The notes beneath the pieces were generated by a model. The model was not told the DNA's origin. It did not search any database and saw only the letters and a list, made by a program, of their open reading frames with translations. The position numbers and the translations under genes are program-made. A stretch of 64,000 nt of DNA from contig NZ_AUHZ01000006.1 of assembly GCF_000423445.1 (NCBI RefSeq), positions 1 to 64,000 on the forward strand. Direction: 5' to 3'. Positions 1 to 6,759 of this stretch are shown here, one piece after another (the stretch's first letter is position 1; every line of letters starts with the position of its first letter). Source of the stretch: Acidipropionibacterium thoenii DSM 20276 (GTDB taxonomy: Bacteria; Actinomycetota; Actinomycetes; Propionibacteriales; Propionibacteriaceae).

Positions 1-354
1 GAGGTCGAGGTCACCTGGAGCGTCTACCAGCCCATGATCGCCGCCTACCGCCACGAGAACCGGCGCCACGGCCGCGAGCTGATGGCCCGGCTCATCGACT
101 CGATCAGCACCGGCGTCCCCAAGGCCCTGGTCGAGATCACCAAGCTCGGCAGGACGCTGAAGAAGCGCGCCGCCGACGTCCTGGCCTACTTCGACCGGCC
201 CAGCACCTCCAACGGGCCCACCGAGGCGATCAACGGCAGGCTCGAGCACCTGCGCGGCTCGGCGCTGGGGTTCCGCAACCTGACCAACTACATCGCCAGA
301 TCCCTGCTCGAGACCGGCGGGTTCAGACCCCGACTACACCCTGGATTCGGATGA
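1..354 (+). CDS. ISL3-family transposase, C-terminal part (runs off left edge)
   Basis: The frame is open from base 1 and ends with TGA at 352-354, so the N-terminal part lies outside the window. The visible 117 residues have the C-terminal ISL3 transposase signature: a helical stretch followed by STSNGPTEAINGRLEHLRG and GFRNLTNYIARSLL, which contains the last catalytic Glu (the E of GPTEAING). The gene ends within the probable element terminus: the bases at about 329-356, just at and after the stop, look like a right terminal inverted repeat. The element abuts a disrupted transposase gene on the other strand, so it appears to have inserted into an older IS. Whether this copy is complete cannot be judged from here. 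Confidence 0.85.
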   Translation, partial: EVEVTWSVYQPMIAAYRHENRRHGRELMARLIDSISTGVPKALVEITKLGRTLKKRAADVLAYFDRPSTSNGPTEAINGRLEHLRGSALGFRNLTNYIARSLLETGGFRPRLHPGFG

Positions 355-356
355 GC

Positions 357-598
357 CAGATTCCGGCCTGAATCCACTCATCTCTGCGCCGCCGGATCGT
401 GGTGGCTGAACAGGTCTCATCCGCGATCCCCTCATAGGGGATGCCCCACTTGAGGACCTGGATGAGCTTGTCGAAGACGATGCGCGCATCCACCCGGGGG
501 CGGTGGCATCCCAGGGGGTGAGTGTCCACCACGGGTGGAATCAGGGAGTGGAACTGGTCCCAGATGGGTTCGATGATGGAAGATGGAAGAGCGGGCAT
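357..598 (-). pseudogene. IS5-type (DUF4096-like) transposase N-terminal fragment
   Basis: Reading left from an ATG at 598, the frame encodes a typical IS5-group transposase N-terminus: MPALPSSIIEPIWDQF, then HRPRVDARIVFDKLIQVLK and a short RRRRDEW stretch. The frame then runs directly into the terminal repeat of the ISL3 element. About 80 residues remain of a family usually 250-300 residues long, and the DDE catalytic core is missing. This is a dead gene disrupted by the neighbouring element. The longer upstream extension (to 730) has no family resemblance and was not included. Confidence 0.75.
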
Positions 599-832
599 GA
601 GGAACTTCCTGGCAGCACTGATTTCTTGGTCGAAACCGTGTGTAGCAGGCCTCATGCCCGCACCCCCACAACGACACGCTCCCCACCTATCGGCGGAACC
701 TCTTATGCGCAGTTGGACTGGATCACCCATGACGAGACGGTGAGAAGCTCGCTCGTGGAGGTGATTGACCGGGCGTTCGCATGTCGCCCCTACCCACCCC
801 CGAGGAGCGAACCTCTCACCTTCACCAGCTGG
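599..832. other. Intergenic stretch between IS fragment and enolase
   Basis: No convincing gene is visible. It should contain the left end of the older IS5-like element (upstream of its start at 598) and the 3' flank of the enolase gene. I could not identify an unambiguous terminal inverted repeat or a strong terminator here. Confidence 0.4.
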
Positions 833-2101
833 TCAGTACCCCAGACCGTAGGGAAGTTCGGGATGCTCGGCGGAGATCTCCATCAGCCTGTTGTACTTCG
901 CCACTCGCTCACCGCGCGCCGGGGCGCCTGCCTTGAGGTGACCACAGCCGGTCGCCACCGCCAAATCGGCGATAAAGGTGTCCGGGGTCTCGCCGGAACG
1001 GTGCGACATGAACTGCCGGTAGTTCGCCGCCGCGCAGGTACGCTGGGCATCCAGGGTTTCCGAGACGCTACCGATCTGGTTGAGTTTAATGAGTGAAGCG
1101 TTGGCCACGCCCTTCTGAATACCCCGAGAGATGATCGCTGGATTGGTGCAGAAGATGTCGTCACCGACCAACTCAATCCGGTCGCCAAGCCGTTGGGTGA
1201 GGCGCTGCCAACCATCCCAGTCATTCTCGGCCAAGCCGTCCTCCAGAAGCCATATGGGGTAGTCGTCGACCATCTTTTCGTAGCGCGCGATCATCTGGTC
1301 AGAACTGAAACGCTTCTCCGCGACGAGATAGTAGCCCTCGCTGGTCCGGAACTCCGAGGAAGCGGGGTCCATCGCAATCGCAACCCCCTCGCGCCCAGGT
1401 GTGTATCCAGCCGCCTCGATTGCTGTTACGAGAGCATCCAGCACCTCCTCGGGCTGGGTGATGTCGGGCGCGAAGCCGCCTTCGTCTCCAAGACCGACCG
1501 GGTGTCCCGCGGCGGCCAGTTGCTTCTTGAGCACCGCATAAATCTCCGAACCTGCTTGCACCGCCTTGGCGATGGTCGGCATTCCAACGGGGCAGATCAT
1601 GAACTCCTGGAAGTCCAGCCGATTGGCGGCGTGCACTCCTCCGTTGAGGACGTTGAAGCAAGGAACCGGGAGACGTGGGATCTGGGACCCGATCGTCGGC
1701 AGGACTTCAAAGAGCTCCTTGCCCTGGGATACGGCTAGGGCTCTGGTGAAGGCCATCGAGACGCCGAGGATGGCGTTCGCGCCGAGCTCTGCCTTGTTCT
1801 CGGTGCCATCCAGGTCGATGAGCGTCCGGTCAAGCTCCCCTATGGTCCCGAAGGACTTGCCGATGACTGCATTCGCAATGGGACCGGTGATATTCCGAAC
1901 CGCCTTGAGGACGCCCATTCCGGAGAAGCGGTTCTGGTCGCCGTCACGCAGTTCGACGGCTTCGCGGGTACCGGTGGAAGCTCCCGACGGAACCTGCGCC
2001 TCGGCGCGGGTGCGGCCGTCCAAGGTCAGCTTCACCTTGAGCGTTGGGCGACTACGAGAATCGAGAATCTCTAGAGCGTTGAGACTAGTGATGGTGGGCA
2101 C
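833..2101 (-). CDS. eno: Enolase, divergent copy under fluoride riboswitch control
   Basis: Phosphopyruvate hydratase (2-phosphoglycerate to PEP), 422 residues, normal family length. The GTG start at 2101 is preceded by GAGGAG at good spacing. Catalytic and Mg-binding landmarks are present: SGASTG loop near residue 40, HAAN (H157), DFQEF (E166), GDEGGFAPD (E207), MDPASSEF (D245), LLEDGLAENDW (E287), GDDIF (D314), IKLNQIG (K339) and the signature SHRSGETPDTFIADLA (H367). Several positions differ from typical housekeeping bacterial enolases, for example EDGLAEND where EDPLAEDD is usual and HAAN where HADN is usual. It sits next to IS debris, away from the usual divIC/DUF501 context. I infer an accessory enolase. 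A fluoride riboswitch lies 50 bases upstream, which fits because enolase is a known fluoride target. Confidence 0.93.
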   Translation of the reverse strand: MPTITSLNALEILDSRSRPTLKVKLTLDGRTRAEAQVPSGASTGTREAVELRDGDQNRFSGMGVLKAVRNITGPIANAVIGKSFGTIGELDRTLIDLDGTENKAELGANAILGVSMAFTRALAVSQGKELFEVLPTIGSQIPRLPVPCFNVLNGGVHAANRLDFQEFMICPVGMPTIAKAVQAGSEIYAVLKKQLAAAGHPVGLGDEGGFAPDITQPEEVLDALVTAIEAAGYTPGREGVAIAMDPASSEFRTSEGYYLVAEKRFSSDQMIARYEKMVDDYPIWLLEDGLAENDWDGWQRLTQRLGDRIELVGDDIFCTNPAIISRGIQKGVANASLIKLNQIGSVSETLDAQRTCAAANYRQFMSHRSGETPDTFIADLAVATGCGHLKAGAPARGERVAKYNRLMEISAEHPELPYGLGY

Positions 2102-2150
2102 TGCTACTCCTCAAGCAAATGTGCACGCGGTTCCCACACGTGCAGTGACG

Positions 2151-2215
2151 TGCAGGGACCATCTGCCATTTGGCGGTTCGGGAGAGCTCCCGGGCGGGTT
2201 CCATCGCCCTGCTGC
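2151..2215 (-). promoter_or_regulatory. Fluoride riboswitch (crcB motif) upstream of eno
   Basis: Read on the minus strand this has the crcB-motif architecture. A hairpin GGGCG/CGCCC (2209-2205 with 2196-2192) encloses the loop AUGGAACC. Next comes an optional hairpin CGGGAGCUCUCCCG, then the conserved AACCGCC (2178-2172), a short stem GCC/GGC around AAAU, and then AGAUGGUCCCUGC. The loop GGAACC can form the diagnostic pseudoknot with GGUCCC (2160-2155; five of six pairs). It lies 50 bases 5' of the enolase GTG. Between them is a TGCACG/CGTGCA hairpin (about 2136-2114) that could act as the expression platform. Known fluoride riboswitches often control crcB, eno and stress-protein genes. Confidence 0.85.
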
Positions 2216-2691
2216 CAACAGTAGCAGTGGCGACAGGGATATCCCCGCTGGGAGGCACAACGGACAGTGGCCTGCGGCGGGCCCCAAGCGCCGCATCCGC
2301 GCACCCGATGCATCGGAGGGACGGGGGCGAATCGGCCGCGGATGTGGAGGTTTCGCTCGGGGAACGGGCTGGTGTGGTCATGAGGGGTTCCGTCGGTGGA
2401 ACTCTCACTCGCGGAACGGGTCTTGGGGGCGCTGGGAGCGACGGGGAGGCCACTTCCGTGAGTGAAATGCTCACCTGGGGGTTCGGCACCCAGCACTTTG
2501 GCTGCATCTGACGGTGGCGACGCGCGCTGGCGCCGGCGCAAACCCCGGGGACATCGCGGGGAGGGCCCTGCACCTGTCGCCAAGCAGCCCACTGAGGGCG
2601 CGATTCCGCGGTCTCACCCCTCGGCGCTCCCCGGTGCAACCCGTATAAGGTGTTGCCGGGGTCATCTCGAGGCGGGTCAACCGCCGCACGA
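2216..2691. other. Divergent intergenic region between the two riboswitches
   Basis: No coding sequence is convincing; the open frames on both strands are low-complexity GC-rich shadows without family resemblance. It must hold the two divergent promoters. On the plus strand TATAAG at 2644-2649 is a reasonable -10 element 43 bases ahead of the riboswitch, but no good -35 is visible. No clear promoter could be assigned to the enolase side. Confidence 0.4.
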
Positions 2692-2770
2692 CCCCGAGGG
2701 CGATGGACCCCACCCGTGACCGAGCGACGAGATGTCGGCCACGAACCGCCATGTGCTGATGGGCCCTGTC
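2692..2770 (+). promoter_or_regulatory. Fluoride riboswitch (crcB motif) upstream of USP-crcB-crcB
   Basis: The layout matches the eno-side copy. GGGCG (2698-2702) and CACCC (2711-2715) flank the loop AUGGACCC. A long optional hairpin follows, CGUGaCCGA (2715-2723) against UCGGcCACG (2735-2743). Then come AACCGCC (2744-2750) and GCUGAUGGGCCC (2755-2766). Loop GGACCC pairs with GGGCCC. Compared with the other copy, one pseudoknot pair has changed from A-U to C-G on both sides, while the mismatched pair is kept in the same place. This covariation supports the fold. The small P3 stem is weak here (two pairs). Confidence 0.82.
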
Positions 2771-2804
2771 TCATGGGAGGACTGTGTCCGCGCAGTCTTC
2801 AGGA

Positions 2805-2823
2805 GGCGGGCGCCCGGCCCGCC
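2805..2823 (+). promoter_or_regulatory. Hairpin between riboswitch and USP start (possible expression platform)
   Basis: A perfect 7-bp stem GGCGGGC/GCCCGCC with a 5-base loop sits 35 bases after the aptamer and six bases before the Shine-Dalgarno-like GTGAGG of the USP start at 2841. There is no U-tract, so control of translation rather than classical termination is more likely. Its role is inferred from position only. Confidence 0.45.
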
Positions 2824-2840
2824 GGATGGTGAGGTGGCAG

Positions 2841-3401
2841 ATGGCAGACTCAGACACCGGCCCGGTGCCGCAGCCCGGCCTGGACAGAATGGTCGACTTC
2901 AGATCGGGGCCCGTCCTGGCCGCAGTGGTCCCCGACCAGAACCCGCTCGTCGTGGTGACTGCAGCGCGATTGGTCGCCGCGGTAGGCCAGTCGGTCGTTC
3001 AGTTGGCCTATGTCGACACCAGCCGGTATACCGTCGAGGAGTTGCCCGACGGATCGGTGCACCACGCCCCGCTGAGCCCCGACGCCGATGTCGAGGACTG
3101 GCACAGGGTGCGCGCCGAACTCGAGACCCAGATCGGCGAGGTGCTGGCTGGGTCCGGGACCTCCTGGAAGCTGTGGTACCTGGCGGGCCGACCCGACCGG
3201 TCCCTCACCCATCTGGCGCGAGTCCTGGACGCCTCCGTGATCGTCATCGGAACCCGCCACTCCCGGGGCGGACACCGTTTCGGCGAACTCCTGGAGGGGT
3301 CGGTGGCCGGCCATCTGGCCCACCACCAGCACCGGCCGGTGCTCACCGTGCCGGTCGAGACGATCGACTGGAAGGATTGGCGCACACCGTGGAGGCGATG
3401 A
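2841..3401 (+). CDS. Universal stress protein (UspA family)
   Basis: A 186-residue single-domain USP with an alpha/beta nucleotide-binding fold. PVLAAVVPDQNP begins the first strand, and the C-terminal part has the ATP-binding loop IVIGTRHSRGGHRFGELLEG followed by GSVAGHLAHHQHRPVLTVP. The ATG at 2841 is preceded by GGTGAGGTGG. A GTG at 2784 would extend the protein by 19 residues but would place the hairpin at 2805-2823 inside the coding region. The stop overlaps the next ATG (ATGA at 3398), so it is the first gene of a three-gene operon with crcB1 and crcB2 behind a fluoride riboswitch. USP genes are known members of the fluoride regulon in other bacteria; the molecular role is unclear. Confidence 0.85.
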   Translation: MADSDTGPVPQPGLDRMVDFRSGPVLAAVVPDQNPLVVVTAARLVAAVGQSVVQLAYVDTSRYTVEELPDGSVHHAPLSPDADVEDWHRVRAELETQIGEVLAGSGTSWKLWYLAGRPDRSLTHLARVLDASVIVIGTRHSRGGHRFGELLEGSVAGHLAHHQHRPVLTVPVETIDWKDWRTPWRR

Positions 3402-3970
3402 CATCGGGAGCACCCGACACGCCGGACGACGGGGACGATCGTCCGGACCGCCGGGAAGAGACCACGGCGGGCATCAGGCACCGGCCTCCGACCGGCGCCG
3501 GGGGCAGGGGCCAACTGCAACGGCACCCCACCCCCACCTGGGCGCTGGCCGTGCTGGTCGGGGCGGGCGGCTGCCTCGGGACCCTCCTGCGGGCGGTACT
3601 GGAGAGCGCCGCGGCCACCCCGCACGGCGACCTCCCGGTGACCACCCTGGCCATCAACCTGGTCGGCTCGGTGGTGCTGGGTGCGCTGCTCGAAGGCCTG
3701 GCACGCACCGGGGACGACGTCGGAGCCCGCAAGGCGGTGAGGCTGGGGGTGGGCACCGGAGTGATCGGCGGGTTCACCACCTACTCCACCTTCGCGGTGG
3801 AGGCCGACCGGTTGATCGGCGGCGGCTCGCCGCTGCTCGGCCTGGACTATGCGGTCGGGTCGGTGATCGCCGGGGTGCTGTGCGCCATCGGCGGGATCGT
3901 GCTGGCGCGCTGGTTCGTGTCCCGATCGGCCGGTCGGCGCGACCGCACCAGGACGGGGGAGAACCGATGA
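3398..3970 (+). CDS. crcB: Fluoride ion channel CrcB/Fluc, subunit 1
   Basis: A small membrane protein that exports fluoride down its gradient. Of 190 residues, the first 45 or so are a hydrophilic charged extension. Four TM segments follow, with family marks: GCLGTLLRAVLE (the G-x-x-x-R motif), TLAINLVGS with the conserved Asn, and the phenylalanine-box/sodium-site region GGFTTYSTFAVE. The ATG overlaps the USP stop and the gene's own TGA overlaps the ATG of the second crcB, so translation is probably coupled. Actinobacteria often have two crcB genes whose products form a heterodimeric antiparallel channel; this pair fits that arrangement. Confidence 0.93.
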   Translation: MTSGAPDTPDDGDDRPDRREETTAGIRHRPPTGAGGRGQLQRHPTPTWALAVLVGAGGCLGTLLRAVLESAAATPHGDLPVTTLAINLVGSVVLGALLEGLARTGDDVGARKAVRLGVGTGVIGGFTTYSTFAVEADRLIGGGSPLLGLDYAVGSVIAGVLCAIGGIVLARWFVSRSAGRRDRTRTGENR

Positions 3971-4326
3971 TCTGGTTGTTCGTCTCCCTGGCCGGTGGGC
4001 TGGGGTCTGCCGCCCGGTTCGTCGTCGACTCGTGGGTCGCCCGTCACAACCGTCTCAACACACCGCTGGGCACCATCGTCATCAATGTGACCGCCTGCTT
4101 CATCCTCGGCCTGGCCACCGGCATGGGGATCGACCACACCATGACGCGGTCCTGGACGTCGGTGATTGGCACCGGGTTCTGCGGCGGGTACTCCACCTTC
4201 AGCACCGCCTCGGTGGAGGGGGCGCGGCTCATCCTGGTGGGCCGACCGTGGGTCGGGCTGGTGCATGCTGGCGGGATGCTGGTGCTCTGCCTGCTGGCGG
4301 CGGGGCTGGGGATGACGCTGGGCTGA
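3967..4326 (+). CDS. crcB: Fluoride ion channel CrcB/Fluc, subunit 2
   Basis: A compact 119-residue four-TM protein of normal Fluc length. It has GGLGSAARFVVDSW (conserved Arg), TIVINVTACF with the channel Asn, and the signature GFCGGYSTFSTASVE. ATG 3967 overlaps the crcB1 stop. It lacks the hydrophilic N-terminal extension of its partner, which suggests two specialised subunits rather than a recent tandem duplication. A long GC-rich hairpin overlapping its stop codon probably ends the operon. Confidence 0.94.
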   Translation: MIWLFVSLAGGLGSAARFVVDSWVARHNRLNTPLGTIVINVTACFILGLATGMGIDHTMTRSWTSVIGTGFCGGYSTFSTASVEGARLILVGRPWVGLVHAGGMLVLCLLAAGLGMTLG

Positions 4327-4355
4327 GGCCGCGGTGGAGCGGCGCTCAGCCCAGC
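4317..4355. terminator. Hairpin terminator between converging crcB2 and aldo/keto reductase genes
   Basis: GCTGGGCTGAG...CCGC pairs with GCGG...CTCAGCCCAGC around the loop GGTGGA, with one small internal mismatch. It overlaps the crcB2 stop and lies 24 bases before the stop of the converging reductase gene, so it could serve both directions. No U-tract is present, as is common in high-GC actinobacteria. Confidence 0.7.
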
Positions 4356-4378
4356 GTCTCGAGCTGGCTGGACGACAC

Positions 4379-5239
4379 TCAGCCCAGGACCGCCAGCTCC
4401 TCCTCGGTGAGCTCCAGATCGGTGGCCCTGAGGGAGTCCAGGATGGTCGCGCTGCGGTGCGAGCCGGGAATCGGGATGACGTGCGGTCCCTTCGTCAGCT
4501 CCCAGGCCAGAATCACCTGGGCGCGGCTGACGGAGCGGGCATCGGCGATTTTCTGGAAGGGTTCGAAGAGCGCCTGGTCGAGGGCCGCCCGGTACCCGCC
4601 CAGCGGGCTCCACGCCACGAATGCCAGGCCGAGCTCCCCGGTGACCTCGATCTCGGGCTCCGAGCTGCGGAAGCCGGGGGAGAACTGGTTCTGCACCGCG
4701 ACCAGCCGGTCCCCGAGGATCCGGTGGGCCAGACGAATCTGGTCGGGATTGGCGTTGGAGATGCCGACCACCGAGGCCACCTCCTCGTCGATGAGGTCGG
4801 CCAGCGCGCCGACCACCTTCTCGTAGGGGACGTCGGGGCTGGGACGGTGGGAGTACAGCAGATCGATGGTGTCGACCCCCAGCGCACGGGCCGACTCGTG
4901 GGCGCGCTCCTTGAGGTGGTCGGGGTCGTCGTCGATCCCCCAGGTGGGCTTCCCATCGGTGAAGTTGCGGAAGTGACCGACCTTGGTCGCGATGGTGACC
5001 CGCGACTGGTCCCCCGACCAGGTGCGCAGCGCTTCCGCGGCCAGCTCCTCGCCGTACTGCGGGGTGTCGCCGGAGGGGTAGTAGGCCCAGGCGGTGTCGA
5101 TATGGGTGACGCCGGCGTCCAGGACGTCGTGAATCACGGAGATCGCGGTCGCCCGGTCGGGGCGTCCCTCGATCGCCAGCGGCATGTTGCCGTAGGAGAT
5201 GGCGCTGGCCTGGTAGGGGCCGAGCTTGCGGTACTTCAT
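4379..5239 (-). CDS. Aldo/keto reductase
   Basis: NADPH-dependent oxidoreductase, 286 residues, (beta/alpha)8 family. Catalytic tetrad landmarks are DTAWAYY (Asp and Tyr), IATKVG (Lys) and LLYSHRPSP (His). The cofactor end shows VVGISNANPDQI, VQNQFSPGF and IPIPGSHRSATI. I chose the ATG at 5239 (MKYRKLG) because GGGAGGA lies just upstream; the open frame extends 19 codons further without a ribosome site. The substrate cannot be told from sequence. It stands alone, converging with the fluoride operon. Confidence 0.9.
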   Translation of the reverse strand: MKYRKLGPYQASAISYGNMPLAIEGRPDRATAISVIHDVLDAGVTHIDTAWAYYPSGDTPQYGEELAAEALRTWSGDQSRVTIATKVGHFRNFTDGKPTWGIDDDPDHLKERAHESARALGVDTIDLLYSHRPSPDVPYEKVVGALADLIDEEVASVVGISNANPDQIRLAHRILGDRLVAVQNQFSPGFRSSEPEIEVTGELGLAFVAWSPLGGYRAALDQALFEPFQKIADARSVSRAQVILAWELTKGPHVIPIPGSHRSATILDSLRATDLELTEEELAVLG

Positions 5240-5348
5240 CGGATCCTCCCGAGTGCGAGGTGAGAAGGGGAAAGCGTCGATCACGACCCTATCCACGAGC
5301 GGTCATCCGACGGCTGTCGCCCCCAGTCCCCAAGTGCTGCCAGAAACG

Positions 5349-5394
5349 GCGAATGGCTCGTGACCGGATCTTCATCCGGTCACGAGCCATTCGC
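5349..5394. terminator. Perfect 21-bp hairpin, presumed original terminator of tRNA-Leu
   Basis: Twenty-one consecutive bases (5349-5369) pair perfectly with 5374-5394 around a CTTC loop. It lies four bases from the left copy of the tRNA-Leu 3'-end repeat. I infer that it was the tRNA terminator before the island integrated. A similar but different hairpin (11297-11339) now follows the intact tRNA. Confidence 0.75.
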
Positions 5395-5397
5395 ATC

Positions 5398-5424
5398 GTG
5401 TGCGCGAGAGAGGAGTTGAACCTC
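5398..5424. repeat. Attachment site copy: 3' end of tRNA-Leu (left att)
   Basis: These 27 bases are identical to 11345-11371, which is the 3' end of the intact tRNA-Leu gene (T-arm plus acceptor strand, minus-strand sense) plus the adjoining bases. Identity stops on both sides. A partial tRNA copy across an island with an integrase next to the intact tRNA is the standard signature of site-specific integration. Confidence 0.85.
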
Positions 5425-5525
5425 TGACACAGAGTCCTCTGACTAGGGATTAAGTACCGACACCCTCTTAGCATGCATTATACGTGCAATAGGGTCTCCA
5501 AGGATCCCGAACCGACCACCCGACC

Positions 5526-5714
5526 TCACTCATGAGATGTCCCCTCGCTCCGGCCGTGGAGCACCTCGAAGGCCACGATGTTGCGTACTGCACCGATCTC
5601 GTGGCACAGATCCAGTGCATCGAGCTCGGCCTCGTCGAGCGGCTCGCGCCGGTGCTCGGCCCAGGCCAGTTCGAGGCCGGCGTTGAGGATCTTGGACAAC
5701 GGGTCAAGTGCCAT
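5526..5714 (-). CDS. Small hypothetical acidic protein (62 aa)
   Basis: The ATG at 5714 is preceded by GGAGGA at good spacing, which is why this start was preferred over longer frame extensions into the repeat region. The product is an acidic, predominantly helical protein: MALDPLSKILNAGLELAWAE, then REPLDEAELDALDLCHE. There is no signal peptide, no membrane segment and no motif I recognise. It lies just inside the left end of the island. The function is unknown; small ORFs of this kind in islands can be regulators or remnants. Confidence 0.55.
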   Translation of the reverse strand: MALDPLSKILNAGLELAWAEHRREPLDEAELDALDLCHEIGAVRNIVAFEVLHGRSEGTSHE

Positions 5715-5793
5715 GGGGTCCTCCTGGTCAAGAAGACATGACCGGTCCCCATCATGACCGATGCGCTGGTTCGGCGTCCAGCCTCGGACCAGC

Positions 5794-5875
5794 ATGGCTG
5801 GCATCGGGGATGAGATGCCCACGCGAGGTATGGCTGGCATCGGGGATGAGATGCCCACGCGAGGTATGGCTGGTG
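5794..5875. repeat. 36-bp tandem repeat, about 2.3 copies
   Basis: Two identical 36-base units (5794-5829 and 5830-5865), each starting ATGGCTGGCATCGGGG, are followed by ten bases of a third. They lie in the 475-base gap between the small minus-strand ORF and the bacteriocin-like gene. Apart from these repeats and the promoter at 6041, I see nothing else in that gap. Confidence 0.85.
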
Positions 5876-6040
5876 TTAGAGGATGTCGGGGCTTTCGAAG
5901 AGCGAAGCGAGGCGTTATGCGAAGCCAGAGAAGGAATGCCGCATGGTAGAAGAAGCCGGCAAAGCAGCGGCTTCCCCAAGAATCGCATTGATAGAACACC
6001 TAGAGTCACTCGACTCTGACATGACGCCTGCCGGAAGACC

Positions 6041-6069
6041 TTGACAAGAAGTATGAGCGGTGCTATGTT
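6041..6069 (+). promoter_or_regulatory. Sigma-70-type promoter for the bacteriocin-like gene
   Basis: TTGACA (6041-6046) and TATGTT (6064-6069) are separated by exactly 17 bases. Transcription would start near 6076, giving a leader of about 115 bases before the ATG at 6190. This is one of the clearest consensus-like promoters in the window and fits the lower-GC, probably foreign cassette behind it. Confidence 0.7.
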
Positions 6070-6189
6070 CGTGCCCTCCATAGATCACGACGAGGTGATA
6101 TGGACTCAAGAAAGGCGATCTCCGATATAGAGAGTCGTGTGGAAATGGGACTTTTTTAATCGTTGAGCTAGCAGAAGGGGGACTATATA

Positions 6190-6759
6190 ATGAAAACGAA
6201 GGCACTCAGATGTCTGGTCGCAGTTCTATTCTCGGCACTAATGGCTACCTCGGCAGTAGCCACATCTGCTCAGGCGGCAGGTCCAGAACGAGCAACAACG
6301 GAAGTGAATCCGGTTTCCGTCATTGCGAAGGCTAAGCATGATTCACCAAAGAACTTGGCGGAAAAGGTCGCGATCCTAAAAAAGAGCGACGCCCTTATGA
6401 ATCTCTTTGTGGGATCCCCAGACAGTAAGACCACGAATACGTATCTCGAGTTCTTTGCCGCCATTTCGACCATTGATCAAGTACGAGGCTTCGTCGAGAA
6501 TACAGCAGGTAAGCACTTCGTCGCTTCCGGACCAGAGTCCAATCCAACTGTCACTCTTGAGGATGGTCTGCCAATCTCTGCTAGGGGCTCTTGCTGTAAG
6601 TGCTGGAAGGCTCGTGTCGCATCGATAGCATACTTTGCGGCATCGGGTCTTACGTGTGCCGCTGTGGGGGCGATGACTGGTGCTGTTGGTGGATTTGTTT
6701 GCGGCGGAGTGTTTTACGCAATGGAATCCTTGCCAAACTTTGATGCCGCGTGTAAATGA
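6190..6759 (+). CDS. Secreted Cys-rich bacteriocin-like precursor (halocin C8-like candidate)
   Basis: A 189-residue protein. Residues 1-30 form a Sec signal peptide ending in SAQAA. Residues 31-130 are a hydrophilic pro-region. The last 56 residues (134-189) are compact and Cys-rich: GSCCKCWK, a hydrophobic helix, and a glycine-zipper stretch GAMTGAVGGFVCGGVFYAM. Six cysteines (135, 136, 138, 156, 171, 188) could form three disulfides. Signal, pro-region and C-terminal Cys-rich hydrophobic peptide is the layout of halocin C8-type bacteriocins, many of which are annotated in actinobacteria. The ATG follows AAGGGGG. Base composition is clearly lower in GC than its neighbours. The next gene overlaps it and is a candidate immunity protein. 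Antimicrobial activity is inference. Confidence 0.65.
   Translation: MKTKALRCLVAVLFSALMATSAVATSAQAAGPERATTEVNPVSVIAKAKHDSPKNLAEKVAILKKSDALMNLFVGSPDSKTTNTYLEFFAAISTIDQVRGFVENTAGKHFVASGPESNPTVTLEDGLPISARGSCCKCWKARVASIAYFAASGLTCAAVGAMTGAVGGFVCGGVFYAMESLPNFDAACK

Noticed and set aside
2085-2774. Long minus-strand frame (229 codons) between eno and the USP gene
   Set aside because: It covers both riboswitches, has no family resemblance and looks like a GC-rich shadow.
2784-2840. GTG 2784 as start of the USP gene
   Set aside because: It would put a strong hairpin in the coding sequence and has cramped ribosome-site spacing; ATG 2841 fits better, though this is not certain.
5425-5480. A second tRNA gene at the left end of the island
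   Set aside because: Only the T-arm and acceptor part is tRNA-like; the sequence upstream of it does not form an anticodon arm or D-arm.
5794-5875. CRISPR array
   Set aside because: The 36-bp units are directly adjacent without spacers and no cas genes are present.
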